Shown here: one piece after another, positions 1 through 7,388 of the stretch | How the letters are laid out: each line of letters starts with the position of its first letter | How positions within the stretch are numbered: position 1 is the first letter of the stretch | Source: F23-D06 sp045600905 | Lineage (GTDB): Bacteria > Bacteroidota > Bacteroidia > Bacteroidales > WCHB1-69 | Direction: 5' to 3' | NCBI GenBank assembly: GCA_045600905.1 | Contig: JAZRYT010000166.1 | Location: 1 to 25,647 of the forward strand | DNA length: 25,647 bases | Notes under the pieces: model-generated | The model's input: only the letters and a program-made list of their open reading frames with translations | The model's database searches: none | What the model was told of the DNA's origin: nothing | Program-made: the position numbers and the translations under genes

Positions 1-129
1 AACAGGATTTCGGCAATTTTATTAACAAAATTTGTTGATAAAGGTGAAAGGACGAAAGTTGAGTATCCCAAAATGTTCAATTCCTCCGAAATTTCACAGT
101 GGATTGACGAGAATATGCTGAAAAAATAA
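1..129 (+). CDS. C-terminal end of an unidentified protein (partial)
   Basis: An open frame enters from the left edge and stops at TAA 127-129, giving the last 42 residues of a protein (ending IDENMLKK). The piece is charged, has no membrane segment and carries no motif I recognise, so I give it no function. A strong hairpin follows 24 bases after the stop, as expected for the end of a transcription unit. Calling it a real gene rests on the open frame and the following terminator. Confidence 0.6.
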   Translation, partial: NRISAILLTKFVDKGERTKVEYPKMFNSSEISQWIDENMLKK

Positions 130-147
130 ATTGGGGGGTAATGGCAA

Positions 148-185
148 ACAAAAAAGGAGTTACATTGCTGTAACTCCTTGATTTT
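148..185. terminator. Bidirectional intrinsic terminator between a plus-strand gene and tRNA-Asn
   Basis: An 11-bp perfect stem (154-164 with 169-179, loop TTGC) separates the partial gene from the tRNA. Read on the minus strand, the stem is followed by six T's and then GTTT, so it is a good intrinsic terminator for the tRNA transcript. Read on the plus strand it is followed by the weaker GATTTTCTT, so it probably also ends the partial gene. The convergent arrangement fits shared use. Confidence 0.8.
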
Positions 186-187
186 CT

Positions 188-264
188 TGGCGCTCCCTCA
201 AGGACTTGAACCTTGGACCCTCTGATTAACAGTCAGATGCTCTAACCAACTGAGCTAAGGAAGC
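188..264 (-). tRNA. tRNA-Asn (anticodon GUU), CCA encoded
   Basis: The minus strand folds as a complete tRNA. The acceptor stem pairs GCTTCCT (264-258) with AGGGAGC (198-192), with one G-U pair, and the discriminator is G at 191. The D arm contains AGCTCAGTTGGTTAGAGC, the anticodon stem is TCTGA/TCAGA around loop CTGTTAA (anticodon GTT, Asn), and the T arm contains GGTTCAAGTCC. CCA follows directly at 190-188, so the 3' end is gene-encoded. It has its own promoter at 294-323 and a terminator just downstream. Confidence 0.96.
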
Positions 265-293
265 GTGCTGTCATCCACTCGGTTTGACGGGTG

Positions 294-323
294 CAAAAAT
301 ACATTTTTTTTCATATTGTACAA
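294..323 (-). promoter_or_regulatory. Bacteroidota-type promoter for tRNA-Asn
   Basis: On the minus strand a -7 element TATTTTTG (301-294) matches TAnnTTTG. A TTG triplet (323-321) lies 19 bases upstream, close to the known Bacteroides -33/-7 spacing. Transcription would begin roughly 20 bases before the mature tRNA 5' end at 264. This is the best-spaced promoter I see in the window. Confidence 0.7.
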
Positions 324-341
324 CACTTCTGAAATTTTTTT

Positions 342-349
342 TATTTTTG
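342..349 (+). promoter_or_regulatory. -7 promoter element for the YitT-like gene
   Basis: TATTTTTG on the plus strand matches the Bacteroidota TAnnTTTG element and lies 69 bases before the start codon at 419. The nearest upstream TTG (316-318) is 23 bases away, longer than usual, so only the -7 element is well supported. The region is very T-rich, so a chance match is possible. Confidence 0.4.
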
Positions 350-418
350 CCAAAAAATTTGATTCAAAATCAACAATAAAATACTGATTTTTAGAAATTT
401 ATAAAACACTGAAAAAAT

Positions 419-1282
419 ATGACAACCTTCAAACAAGTACTCAAAGAGGCTAAAAATTACTTCTTCATCACCGTTGGTTTGGCAATTTTTGTGCTGGGAT
501 GGTCCGCATTTATGACTCCGTTCGAAGTTACAGGCGGTGGCGTGGCGGGTATCGCAGCCATCCTTTTCTTCGCCACAAAAATCCCCATCGGTATCACAAC
601 CTTCGTCCTTAACGCCATCCTCATCGGCGTGGCCTGGAAGATTCTCGGCACCAAATTCTGCATCAACTCCATTGTCTGCACCGCCATTATGTCCCTGTTT
701 TTCTCCATCGGGCAGGCGGTTTTCACCCAACCTCTCGTTGATGATATGTTTATGAGCGTCATCATCGGCGCTTCACTGTCCGCGCTCGGCGTCGGCATCG
801 CCATCAACTGGGGCGGCAATACCGGCGGACTGGACATCATCGCCCTGATGATTGGGAAATACCGGAATATATCATACGGCAAAGTGAATATCGTGGCCAA
901 CTTCATTATCGTCGGTTCCTCCTTCTTCATCTTGGGAGACATCCAAAAACTCGTCTATAGCTTCGTGGTACTCTTCGTCTATATGTTCGTCGCCGACATC
1001 GTTATTGACGGTTATCGCCAGACCTACCAGTTTATGGTGTTCTCCACCAAGAACAAGGATATTGCCGAACGTATCAACTCCGAACTTCACCGAGGCGCCA
1101 CCTTCCTGAAAGGATACGGTTCCTATAACCGTCAGGAAAGCGACGTGCTGCTCATCATCGCCCACAAAACCGACAAGGTCCGCGTGACGCGCATCATCAA
1201 AGAAGTTGACGGCTCCGCCTTCATCACCATTACCAAAACCGCCAGCGTCTTCGGCAAAAACTTCGACAAACTACGCCTATAA
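419..1282 (+). CDS. YitT family membrane protein (DUF161 + DUF2179)
   Basis: The 287-residue protein has the layout of YitT-type proteins: about five or six hydrophobic segments in residues 1-205, with conserved glycine-rich loops (VTGGGVAGIA near 40 and NWGGNTGGLDI near 135). A soluble C-terminal DUF2179-like domain with ITKTASVFGKNF at the end follows. Length and order are normal for the family. The family sits in the cytoplasmic membrane; its transported substrate is not established, so I give none. It follows a probable promoter at 342-349 and is separated from ispE by a palindrome and an 8-bp repeat array. No obvious Shine-Dalgarno precedes the ATG; the upstream bases are A-rich. Confidence 0.88.
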   Translation: MTTFKQVLKEAKNYFFITVGLAIFVLGWSAFMTPFEVTGGGVAGIAAILFFATKIPIGITTFVLNAILIGVAWKILGTKFCINSIVCTAIMSLFFSIGQAVFTQPLVDDMFMSVIIGASLSALGVGIAINWGGNTGGLDIIALMIGKYRNISYGKVNIVANFIIVGSSFFILGDIQKLVYSFVVLFVYMFVADIVIDGYRQTYQFMVFSTKNKDIAERINSELHRGATFLKGYGSYNRQESDVLLIIAHKTDKVRVTRIIKEVDGSAFITITKTASVFGKNFDKLRL

Positions 1283-1296
1283 ATGCACCGTTTGTC

Positions 1297-1325
1297 GTAG
1301 AGACGGTGCACTGCACCGTCTCTAC
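1297..1325. repeat. Near-perfect palindrome, 14-bp arms
   Basis: GTAGAGACGGTGCA (1297-1310) and its exact reverse complement (1312-1325) flank a single C. In RNA it would form a long hairpin, but no T-run follows, so it is not a classic terminator. The last C of the right arm is also the first base of the CATTAYCR array. A third copy of the TGCACCG core lies at 1284-1290. It resembles REP-like intergenic palindromes, a comparison made from memory. Confidence 0.8.
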
Positions 1326-1364
1326 ATTACCGCATTATCACATTACCACATTACCGCATTAACA
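1325..1364. repeat. 8-bp tandem repeat CATTAYCR, 5 units, reaching the ispE start codon
   Basis: The units are CATTACCG, CATTATCA, CATTACCA, CATTACCG and CATTAACA. The last one shares its final A with the ATG of ispE at 1364. The same unit in the same orientation occurs upstream of two other plus-strand genes (19404-19443 and 21248-21359). There is no Shine-Dalgarno between array and start. Confidence 0.85.
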
Positions 1365-2128
1365 TGTCCATTACTCGTAACGTCAATTGCAAAATAAACC
1401 TCGGCTTGCAAATTTTACGCAAGCGCGAAGACGGTTATCACGAAATACATACTGTCTTCTACCCTACTGATTTTTTCACAGATATTCTCACCATAGATTC
1501 CTCAGACGACGAATTGGAATTTGTCTGCCAGAGTACGGAAGACATCGGTTCATCCGAGGACAACCTTTGTGTCAAAGCTTTCCAACTGCTGCAAGCCGAC
1601 TTCGGCATCAAGGGGGTGAAAATCACGTTGGAGAAACACATTCCCAGCGGTGCGGGCTTGGGCGGTGGCTCAGCAGATGCGGCCTTTACCTTGAAAATGT
1701 TAGCGGAGTTTTTCTCTCTGCCCGTCAGCAACGAGCAATTGAAAGCCTACGCCGCGCAATTGGGCAGCGACGTGCCCTTCTTCATCGACAACGTCCCGAT
1801 GTACGCCAGCGGCCGCGGTGAAATCCTCGAGCCTATCGATTTGGACTTGTCCGCATACAACATATATATAAGGAAGCCCGATGTTTCGGTTTCCACGCGG
1901 GAGGCCTACGCCGGCGTCACACCAAAGATGCCCGTAACAGATGTGCGCGACATCATCAAACGCCCCATCACAGAATGGATATTGGAATTGCACAATGACT
2001 TTGAAGACAGCATCTTCCCAAAGCATCCCGAATTGGTGATGTTAAAGAGCAAGTGCTACGCCAAGGGTGCCATCTATGCTTCTATGACCGGCAGCGGCAC
2101 AGCAGTCTATGGAATTTTCCCAAAATAG
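1364..2128 (+). CDS. ispE: 4-diphosphocytidyl-2-C-methyl-D-erythritol kinase
   Basis: This cytoplasmic GHMP-family kinase phosphorylates the 2-hydroxyl of CDP-methylerythritol with ATP in the MEP isoprenoid pathway. Visible signatures are the N-terminal substrate motif with Lys10 (CKINLGLQI), REDGYHEIHT near 21-30, the ATP-binding glycine loop PSGAGLGGGSADAA at 94-107, GSDVPFF with the probable catalytic Asp136, and the C-terminal TGSGTAVYG. At 254 residues it is somewhat shorter than the roughly 280-residue E. coli enzyme, but no key motif is missing. It stands alone, transcribed towards the convergent sugar operon. Its leader is an 8-bp repeat array running into the ATG, which fixes the start. 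Confidence 0.95.
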   Translation: MSITRNVNCKINLGLQILRKREDGYHEIHTVFYPTDFFTDILTIDSSDDELEFVCQSTEDIGSSEDNLCVKAFQLLQADFGIKGVKITLEKHIPSGAGLGGGSADAAFTLKMLAEFFSLPVSNEQLKAYAAQLGSDVPFFIDNVPMYASGRGEILEPIDLDLSAYNIYIRKPDVSVSTREAYAGVTPKMPVTDVRDIIKRPITEWILELHNDFEDSIFPKHPELVMLKSKCYAKGAIYASMTGSGTAVYGIFPK

Positions 2129-2139
2129 CATCTCTTTAT

Positions 2140-2160
2140 CAATTTTCAATTGACAATGAG
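2140..2160. repeat. 7-bp repeat CAATTNA-type, 3 units
   Basis: CAATTTT, CAATTGA and CAATGAG follow each other in the gap between ispE and the convergent sugar operon. The pattern matches the better array at 24717-24744. With only three imperfect units this copy would be weak evidence on its own. Confidence 0.5.
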
Positions 2161-2216
2161 GACAGTATGAGTACGGAAGATGTAGGCAAACCATTAACGA
2201 AACTTAAAGGCTCCAA

Positions 2217-4496
2217 CTACTCTCCTATAGCCTTCCGATAATACTCGGCATCTTTCTTAAAGCCGCGTTTTTCCAAACTCTTGGCCGTCAGTCTGTACAG
2301 TTGGATGTAAGCATCGCTCTCATTAATATCCTGCATATCACAGAATTTCACCCATAACTTCATCAAATTACCTGTCATTTGGTCTGCATCAATAGCTTTC
2401 TTAAACTCCTTTCTTGCTGACACAAAGTCCTTGCGTTCCAAATGAACCTGTAACAAACGGTCATACGAATCCAAATCTTTCGGGTTGGATTTTATTAATT
2501 TGTGAAAAATATCGATAGCTGTGGCCGTATCTTTTTTGTGCAAATAGACGATGGCGCGGGAATAATCTGACAATTCCGGCTCAAATTTAAGATGACGGTT
2601 GAGAACGAACAATGCGCTATCCAATTCGCCAATACGCATATAGGCCTCTCCCAAACCCAACAAAGCACCTGGATTGTTCGGGTCAACCTTGAGTGCCTTC
2701 TGATAAAGCAAAATCATCGAATCCACTTTACTATAGTTTCTTCTCAGAGCATAGGCCTGACAGTCAGATTTGTCTTCACGTTTCAAAATCACAGCAATGG
2801 GGACTCCATCAACATCAATGGTCTTCACCGTATTCTTAGGCGGGAAATATTCACTTTTCAAATAATCGGGCCACATACCTGTTACGGTAAAAATCGCATA
2901 ATCCCAATCGCTATACTCCTTTTCATCCCAACGCACAAATTTGACTTGGAAATCATTGGTGTCTTTGCGGAAGAAATATTCTACGGAAGCAGTGTGCCAC
3001 GTGGCCACAATAACTTTAGAGCCGTCCTTCTTTTTCTCGGCATTGGCCAACACCCATTCTGATGCCTCGCGGGTGGAATGATAGTAATAGTCCATTTCGT
3101 ATTGTCCCAGCTGGTTCTTAGTACCACCCACCAACTCGTTGAAATAGACATATTCGTAAGGATGGTTGGCAATAATATGTCGGATAGGTCCAATGAGCAG
3201 CAAGAGCAGCAAGACGACAGCACCGACATTGACCAGCACGGGTTTCCAATTCTTGGTAGTACTCTGTTGTTCACCCTCTAAACTCTGAGCCCTAAGCCCA
3301 GAACCCTTAACCCTATTTTCCACCCAGTTCACCAGGCCTTCGAATCCCAAACCGGCGGCCACGACCATAGGCGGGTAGGCGAACATGGCGTGACGCCAGC
3401 CGCCATACACGTTGGCGCGGGTATATACAATCCAGAACACCGGGAAGAAGAAGGTGAAGAGCACCAAAAAAGACCAGAATCTGTCCTCTTTCTTGCGCCA
3501 GCAGAAGATGAAGAACAGCACCAGTCCCACGATGACCGCTATTGGGATGGTCATCAGGATGTACTTCGGCGTGTAGTACCAAGGCAGAAGGTCGGACCAC
3601 TGCGCAGTACCTTCAAAGATCTGTCGGATGCCAGTGTCAAAGGCGGACATATTTTCAACGGTATCCTTAAAATTCTCTATCGGAGATTTCAGTAGGAATG
3701 GCCACAGCAAAATAGCCAACACCATCCCCACCAATGAAATGCCGACGCCCCAAGCAAACATTTTACCTAATTCACTGGCTCCCTGTTTTTTGAAGAGTCC
3801 TTGTTTCCAATTACGTTTGATGTATAGGATTAATCCGAACATCCCAAAATAAGCCACAATCAAAATGCCGGCAAAACGAACACTTGTAGCAAAGCCTATG
3901 GCAACCGACAATAGGATAGCCGTGCTCCATTTGATTTTTGGAAACTCCTGTAAAAATCGTATTATGCCATACACCCCAAATATTATACCTGTAGCCAAAG
4001 GCAAATCCTTAAGATTGTTCAAGGAATGGCCCAGGAATCTGGGGGAAAAGAAGATTAACACAAAGGCAAAGACAGCTCCACGCCATCCTACCAGCCTATA
4101 AACAATCAAAGCGGTGAAAAGCATTGCCAGCCAGCCGAACACACTGTTTATCAAATGTCTTGCGCCATACACATCGTCAATATGAAATGTTTTCGTGACG
4201 AAATAGGCAAAATTGTCAACCGACTGCCCATAGTATGGCAGATTATAGTCGGGCGTAACCACTGCGGCGGTACTATCTTTTCCACCCGTCGCGTAATAGT
4301 TATAGACATTTTCAGCTTGATCCAAGTGGAATTTTTCATCGCCCGAAATTCCGGCACCCCTACTTAGGAGCATAATGGTAACCAAAGCCACTAAGGCTAT
4401 TCCCCAAAACAGCCATTTCCAAATGGGGTTTTGAGGATTTTCTTTTTGTAAGGTCGTTGGCTTGACTTCTGTTGATTTTGTATTTGTTTTTTTCAT
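2217..4496 (-). CDS. GT39-like GT-C glycosyltransferase with C-terminal TPR repeats
   Basis: The 759-residue protein starts with a short basic tail and a membrane segment (about 27-46), then a loop with SGDEKFH (Asp53-Glu54). That acidic pair is typical of the first extracytoplasmic loop of GT39/ArnT-like enzymes, which use polyprenyl-phosphate sugars. About ten further hydrophobic segments run to residue 445. A soluble part follows, and from about 595 to 710 there are tetratricopeptide-like units (DPNNPGALLGLGEAYMRIGE, then SNPKDLDSYDRLLQVHLERK). The family acts on the outer face of the cytoplasmic membrane; acceptor unknown. It is the last gene of the operon, 23 bases after the GT2. Residues 394-408 (NRVKGSGLRAQSLEG) are encoded by a 7-bp repeat array inserted in frame in a loop. 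Confidence 0.85.
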   Translation of the reverse strand: MKKTNTKSTEVKPTTLQKENPQNPIWKWLFWGIALVALVTIMLLSRGAGISGDEKFHLDQAENVYNYYATGGKDSTAAVVTPDYNLPYYGQSVDNFAYFVTKTFHIDDVYGARHLINSVFGWLAMLFTALIVYRLVGWRGAVFAFVLIFFSPRFLGHSLNNLKDLPLATGIIFGVYGIIRFLQEFPKIKWSTAILLSVAIGFATSVRFAGILIVAYFGMFGLILYIKRNWKQGLFKKQGASELGKMFAWGVGISLVGMVLAILLWPFLLKSPIENFKDTVENMSAFDTGIRQIFEGTAQWSDLLPWYYTPKYILMTIPIAVIVGLVLFFIFCWRKKEDRFWSFLVLFTFFFPVFWIVYTRANVYGGWRHAMFAYPPMVVAAGLGFEGLVNWVENRVKGSGLRAQSLEGEQQSTTKNWKPVLVNVGAVVLLLLLLIGPIRHIIANHPYEYVYFNELVGGTKNQLGQYEMDYYYHSTREASEWVLANAEKKKDGSKVIVATWHTASVEYFFRKDTNDFQVKFVRWDEKEYSDWDYAIFTVTGMWPDYLKSEYFPPKNTVKTIDVDGVPIAVILKREDKSDCQAYALRRNYSKVDSMILLYQKALKVDPNNPGALLGLGEAYMRIGELDSALFVLNRHLKFEPELSDYSRAIVYLHKKDTATAIDIFHKLIKSNPKDLDSYDRLLQVHLERKDFVSARKEFKKAIDADQMTGNLMKLWVKFCDMQDINESDAYIQLYRLTAKSLEKRGFKKDAEYYRKAIGE
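3274..3315. repeat. In-frame 7-bp repeat array inside the GT39 gene, 6 units
   Basis: On the plus strand six degenerate 7-mers of consensus ARCYCTR run in phase: CCCTCTA, AACTCTG, AGCCCTA, AGCCCAG, AACCCTT, AACCCTA. The total is 42 bases, exactly 14 codons, so the frame is kept. It encodes part of the hydrophilic loop around residues 394-408 of the membrane protein. It resembles the intergenic 7-mer arrays elsewhere in the window. Confidence 0.7.
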
Positions 4497-4519
4497 AAAA
4501 AAGGATTTTACTCAAGGCA

Positions 4520-5458
4520 CTATTCATTAAAATTCAATCTTTTTTCTTCCACCACCAAAGGCCTGTTCAGCAGGCGGTTGTTGATGCTCAAAATGTATTC
4601 ACCGATAAAACCGATAAATATTAATTGTACGGCACCCAAGAAAAACATTCCTATCATAATGGGAGCGGTGCCGGCACTGAACTCGTTCCACATCACCAAC
4701 TTCATCACAAGATAAACCAGTGCAATGATGATGCAAATTAGAGCGATAGCAAAACCGACAAATGTAGCTAAACGTAAGCCGATTTTGGTATATGTGGTGA
4801 AACTGAGCATAGCAGCATCATAGAGCGAGTACCAGTTGTTTTTGGTTTTGCCAGCTTTGCGTTGTGCTTGTTCGTAGGGTATATCCTTTCTGTTTCCACC
4901 CAGCTCGGCTACAATGCCACGGAAAAATGGCTGCGGGTCGTTTAAATTACGCAAAGTCTCAATAAAGGAACGGTCGTATAAGCCAAAACCTGTAAAATGC
5001 TCGATTTGTTCTACGTCAGAGAATTTTTTGATGGTTTTGTAATAGATTGTTCTCAGCTTATACATTATTTTATTTTCCTGACTTGTTGTTTTGATGCCGG
5101 AAACAATCTGATAGCCGTTTTCCCATTCTTTCACAAATGTAGGCACCAATTCTATGGGGTCTTGAAAATCCGCACAAATAGGAATCACGCAATCGCCAGA
5201 GGCCTGCAGCATTCCGTAAAAGGGGGAATTGAACTGTCCGAAATTCTTGGCATTGAAAATCGCCTTTATTTTCGGATTTCTGCTGCAAAGTTCTGTCAGC
5301 AGTTGCTGAGTCTTGTCCTGTGAATGATTGTCAATGAACAGGATTTCGTAATCGTATTGTGGAAGTTTTGATGTAAGCATTTCTATCAGAGCTTCTGACA
5401 AAGGCACCACATTGGCCTCTTCGTTATAGGTGGGGATTAGGATTGTTAGGGTTTTCAT
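4520..5458 (-). CDS. GT2 glycosyltransferase, GtrB/DPM1-like (polyprenyl-phosphate sugar synthase)
   Basis: The 312-residue protein has an N-terminal GT-A domain: ILIPTYNEEANV at 6-17, LFIDNHSQDKT at 40-50, KNFGQ at 71-75 and the metal/nucleotide motif ADFQDP with Asp97 and Asp100. Two C-terminal membrane helices (about 230-258 and 266-292) and the family end motif GFIGEYI follow. This is the GtrB/ArnC/DPM1 layout, enzymes that move a sugar from a nucleotide to undecaprenyl phosphate on the cytoplasmic face. It lies 11 bases after the SDR gene and 23 before the GT-C gene. Together with gtrA at 13323 it could supply the lipid-linked donor for the GT-C enzyme. The sugar specificity cannot be read from sequence. 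Confidence 0.88.
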   Translation of the reverse strand: MKTLTILIPTYNEEANVVPLSEALIEMLTSKLPQYDYEILFIDNHSQDKTQQLLTELCSRNPKIKAIFNAKNFGQFNSPFYGMLQASGDCVIPICADFQDPIELVPTFVKEWENGYQIVSGIKTTSQENKIMYKLRTIYYKTIKKFSDVEQIEHFTGFGLYDRSFIETLRNLNDPQPFFRGIVAELGGNRKDIPYEQAQRKAGKTKNNWYSLYDAAMLSFTTYTKIGLRLATFVGFAIALICIIIALVYLVMKLVMWNEFSAGTAPIMIGMFFLGAVQLIFIGFIGEYILSINNRLLNRPLVVEEKRLNFNE

Positions 5459-5469
5459 AATGCTAAATG

Positions 5470-6372
5470 TTATTCAATCATATCTCTAATTCCCTGTTCA
5501 AAAGTATAATCTGGCATAAAACCAGTATCTTTAAACAGGTTTGTAATATCTGCACAAAGGTGCATCACTTGCTTGGGAGCGTATGGTTTGAGGCCTATTC
5601 CCAATTTGGCATCGGGTCGGATAATATTTCGGATGGTCTCAAGGTAGGAGTTCAATGGTTTGGCATTGCCGGAGCCAATGCAGTATATGGAACCATCCAT
5701 ACCCTTTTCACCAATAAGATAAAGCGCTTTCGCCGCGTCCTTGGAATAGAGGTAGTCCCACATTTGCTCACAAGGCGTGAATTCGGTGGGAGTGTTTTGT
5801 GTCAAGTTGCGAATGGCAGAACTGATTAGGGTGTTCTCACCGTCATTCCGTCCATAAATGCTCAGGATACGAGTCCAACAATGTCGTATGTTATTTTTTT
5901 TGCACTCCTCGCGACTCATCTGTCCGGCACACAACTTGGCCATACCGTATCCGTTTTCAGGAAATGTAGGTGTCAGTGGTGTTAGCAAACCTTCCACTCT
6001 ACCGTACTCAGCTTGTGACCCAGCACCGACAAAAGCGCAACATTTGAGTTTTGCAGCCAACGAGACGGCATCCAACGTAGCCTTGATATTGCATGTTTGC
6101 AGGTACATATCATTTCTGTATGGTCCGCCTGCTCCTTCCCAACCCAAATGATAAAATACACCATTGGTAAAATCCTCATGGGGCATTTTGCAATGATCTA
6201 ATTCCGACAGCTCACATTCGATCATGTGTACTTTGGGATGATTGGGTATATTTTGTTTGCGCTTTGAATTTGGACGGACAATGGCATAAACTTCAATATT
6301 CTTGTCGGCGAGATATTGAATCAATGCGGTGCCGATAACACCCGTAGGACCGGTGATGATGGCTTTATTCAT
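5470..6372 (-). CDS. NAD(P)-dependent epimerase/dehydratase/reductase (extended SDR)
   Basis: The 300-residue protein has the Rossmann motif TGPTGVIG (Gly8, Gly11, Gly14), a Ser/Ala-Gly-rich strand GAGSQAEYG near 116-124 and the catalytic YGMAK (Tyr142, Lys146). These are the hallmarks of extended SDRs acting on nucleotide sugars. Its place in a CDP-sugar operon suggests it epimerises or reduces a keto group of the CDP-deoxysugar, for example the role YerF plays in yersiniose synthesis, but homology to YerF could not be tested. It begins 4 bases after the kinase stop and ends 11 bases before the GT2. Base composition returns here to that of the outer genes, unlike the AT-rich kinase before it. 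Confidence 0.85.
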   Translation of the reverse strand: MNKAIITGPTGVIGTALIQYLADKNIEVYAIVRPNSKRKQNIPNHPKVHMIECELSELDHCKMPHEDFTNGVFYHLGWEGAGGPYRNDMYLQTCNIKATLDAVSLAAKLKCCAFVGAGSQAEYGRVEGLLTPLTPTFPENGYGMAKLCAGQMSREECKKNNIRHCWTRILSIYGRNDGENTLISSAIRNLTQNTPTEFTPCEQMWDYLYSKDAAKALYLIGEKGMDGSIYCIGSGNAKPLNSYLETIRNIIRPDAKLGIGLKPYAPKQVMHLCADITNLFKDTGFMPDYTFEQGIRDMIE

Positions 6373-6376
6373 AATT

Positions 6377-7387
6377 TCATCGAACTATTCTTCCAGAGCC
6401 ATTGCCCATTATTAGATTTTCAACTTCAACCAATGAGACCAAATTAAAATCCCCCTCTATACTATGTTTTAGACAACTTGCGGCGACAGCAAAATCAATG
6501 GCACGTTGCATATCGTATCTGTTAATGAGCGCATAAATTAATCCTGCTGAAAAAGCGTCTCCTCCTCCAATTCTATCAACTATATGAATATCATACTTTT
6601 TACTGTGATAATTCTTTTCACCGTCAAATAAAGTTGCAGACCATTTGTTGTCATTAGCTGTAATAGATTCTCTCTGAGTAATCGCAACAATTTTAAAGTT
6701 GAATTTATTTTGTAACTCTTGAGCTATCCACTCATATTTTTTGTCGTACTCCTCAAGCTCAATCGGAGCCTGAATGCCAAAAATATCATAGCTGTCTGTT
6801 TCATTCGCCATACATACATCTACATACTTGCAAATTTGTAGCATTACGTTCTTTGCTTTTTCTCTTTCCCACAATTTAGAACGATAATTTAAATCACAGC
6901 TTGTAACTATCCCTTTATCTTTGGCACAACTCAAAGCCTGAATACAAATCGAAGCCAAAGAATCACTTAAAGCAGGTGTAATACCGGAAATATGAAACCA
7001 TTGAACGTTCTCAAATATTTTGTCCCAATCGTAATCTGACATTTTTGAGTTTGCGAAAGCGGAATCTTTTCTATCGTAAATCACTCGTGAAGGTCTTTGA
7101 CTTGCACCTTTTTCAGAAAAATATATTCCCATTCTTTCATTACCTTTTGCTATAAAAGAAGCATTTACGCCATATTTTCGAATTGCGTTTAGAGCTGAAT
7201 CACCAATTGGATTATCAGATATGCGAGAAACAAATATTGAATTGCATCCGAAATTAGCCAAAGATACAGCCACATTTGCTTCCGCTCCAGAATACTCAAT
7301 TCTAAAATCAGTCGCTTGTATGAAACGCTCGTTCCCGAGAGTGGCTAATTTAAGCATTAACTCCCCAAATGTAACTATTGATTTCAT
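6377..7387 (-). CDS. PfkB/ribokinase family sugar kinase, 2-keto-3-deoxygluconate kinase-like
   Basis: The 336-residue protein opens with MKSIVTFGELMLKL, followed by the sugar-binding YSGAEANVAVSLANFG, and carries the PfkB signature RIGGGDAFSAGLIYAL with catalytic Asp277. KDG kinases are the closest family I recognise, so the substrate may be a 2-keto-3-deoxy sugar acid. The ATG at 7387 is chosen over one at 7441: it begins the family's normal first strand, and it starts one base after the aldolase stop, suggesting translational coupling. The longer reading would add 18 residues that overlap the aldolase. It is part of the AT-rich three-gene cassette. A kinase paired with a pyruvate-type aldolase suggests they handle the same keto acid. 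Confidence 0.85.
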   Translation of the reverse strand: MKSIVTFGELMLKLATLGNERFIQATDFRIEYSGAEANVAVSLANFGCNSIFVSRISDNPIGDSALNAIRKYGVNASFIAKGNERMGIYFSEKGASQRPSRVIYDRKDSAFANSKMSDYDWDKIFENVQWFHISGITPALSDSLASICIQALSCAKDKGIVTSCDLNYRSKLWEREKAKNVMLQICKYVDVCMANETDSYDIFGIQAPIELEEYDKKYEWIAQELQNKFNFKIVAITQRESITANDNKWSATLFDGEKNYHSKKYDIHIVDRIGGGDAFSAGLIYALINRYDMQRAIDFAVAASCLKHSIEGDFNLVSLVEVENLIMGNGSGRIVR

Positions 7388-7388
7388 T

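Noticed and set aside
2161..2241. Short plus-strand frame after ispE (MSTEDVGKPL...)
   Set aside because: It overlaps the end of the GT39 gene, has no start context and no recognisable feature.
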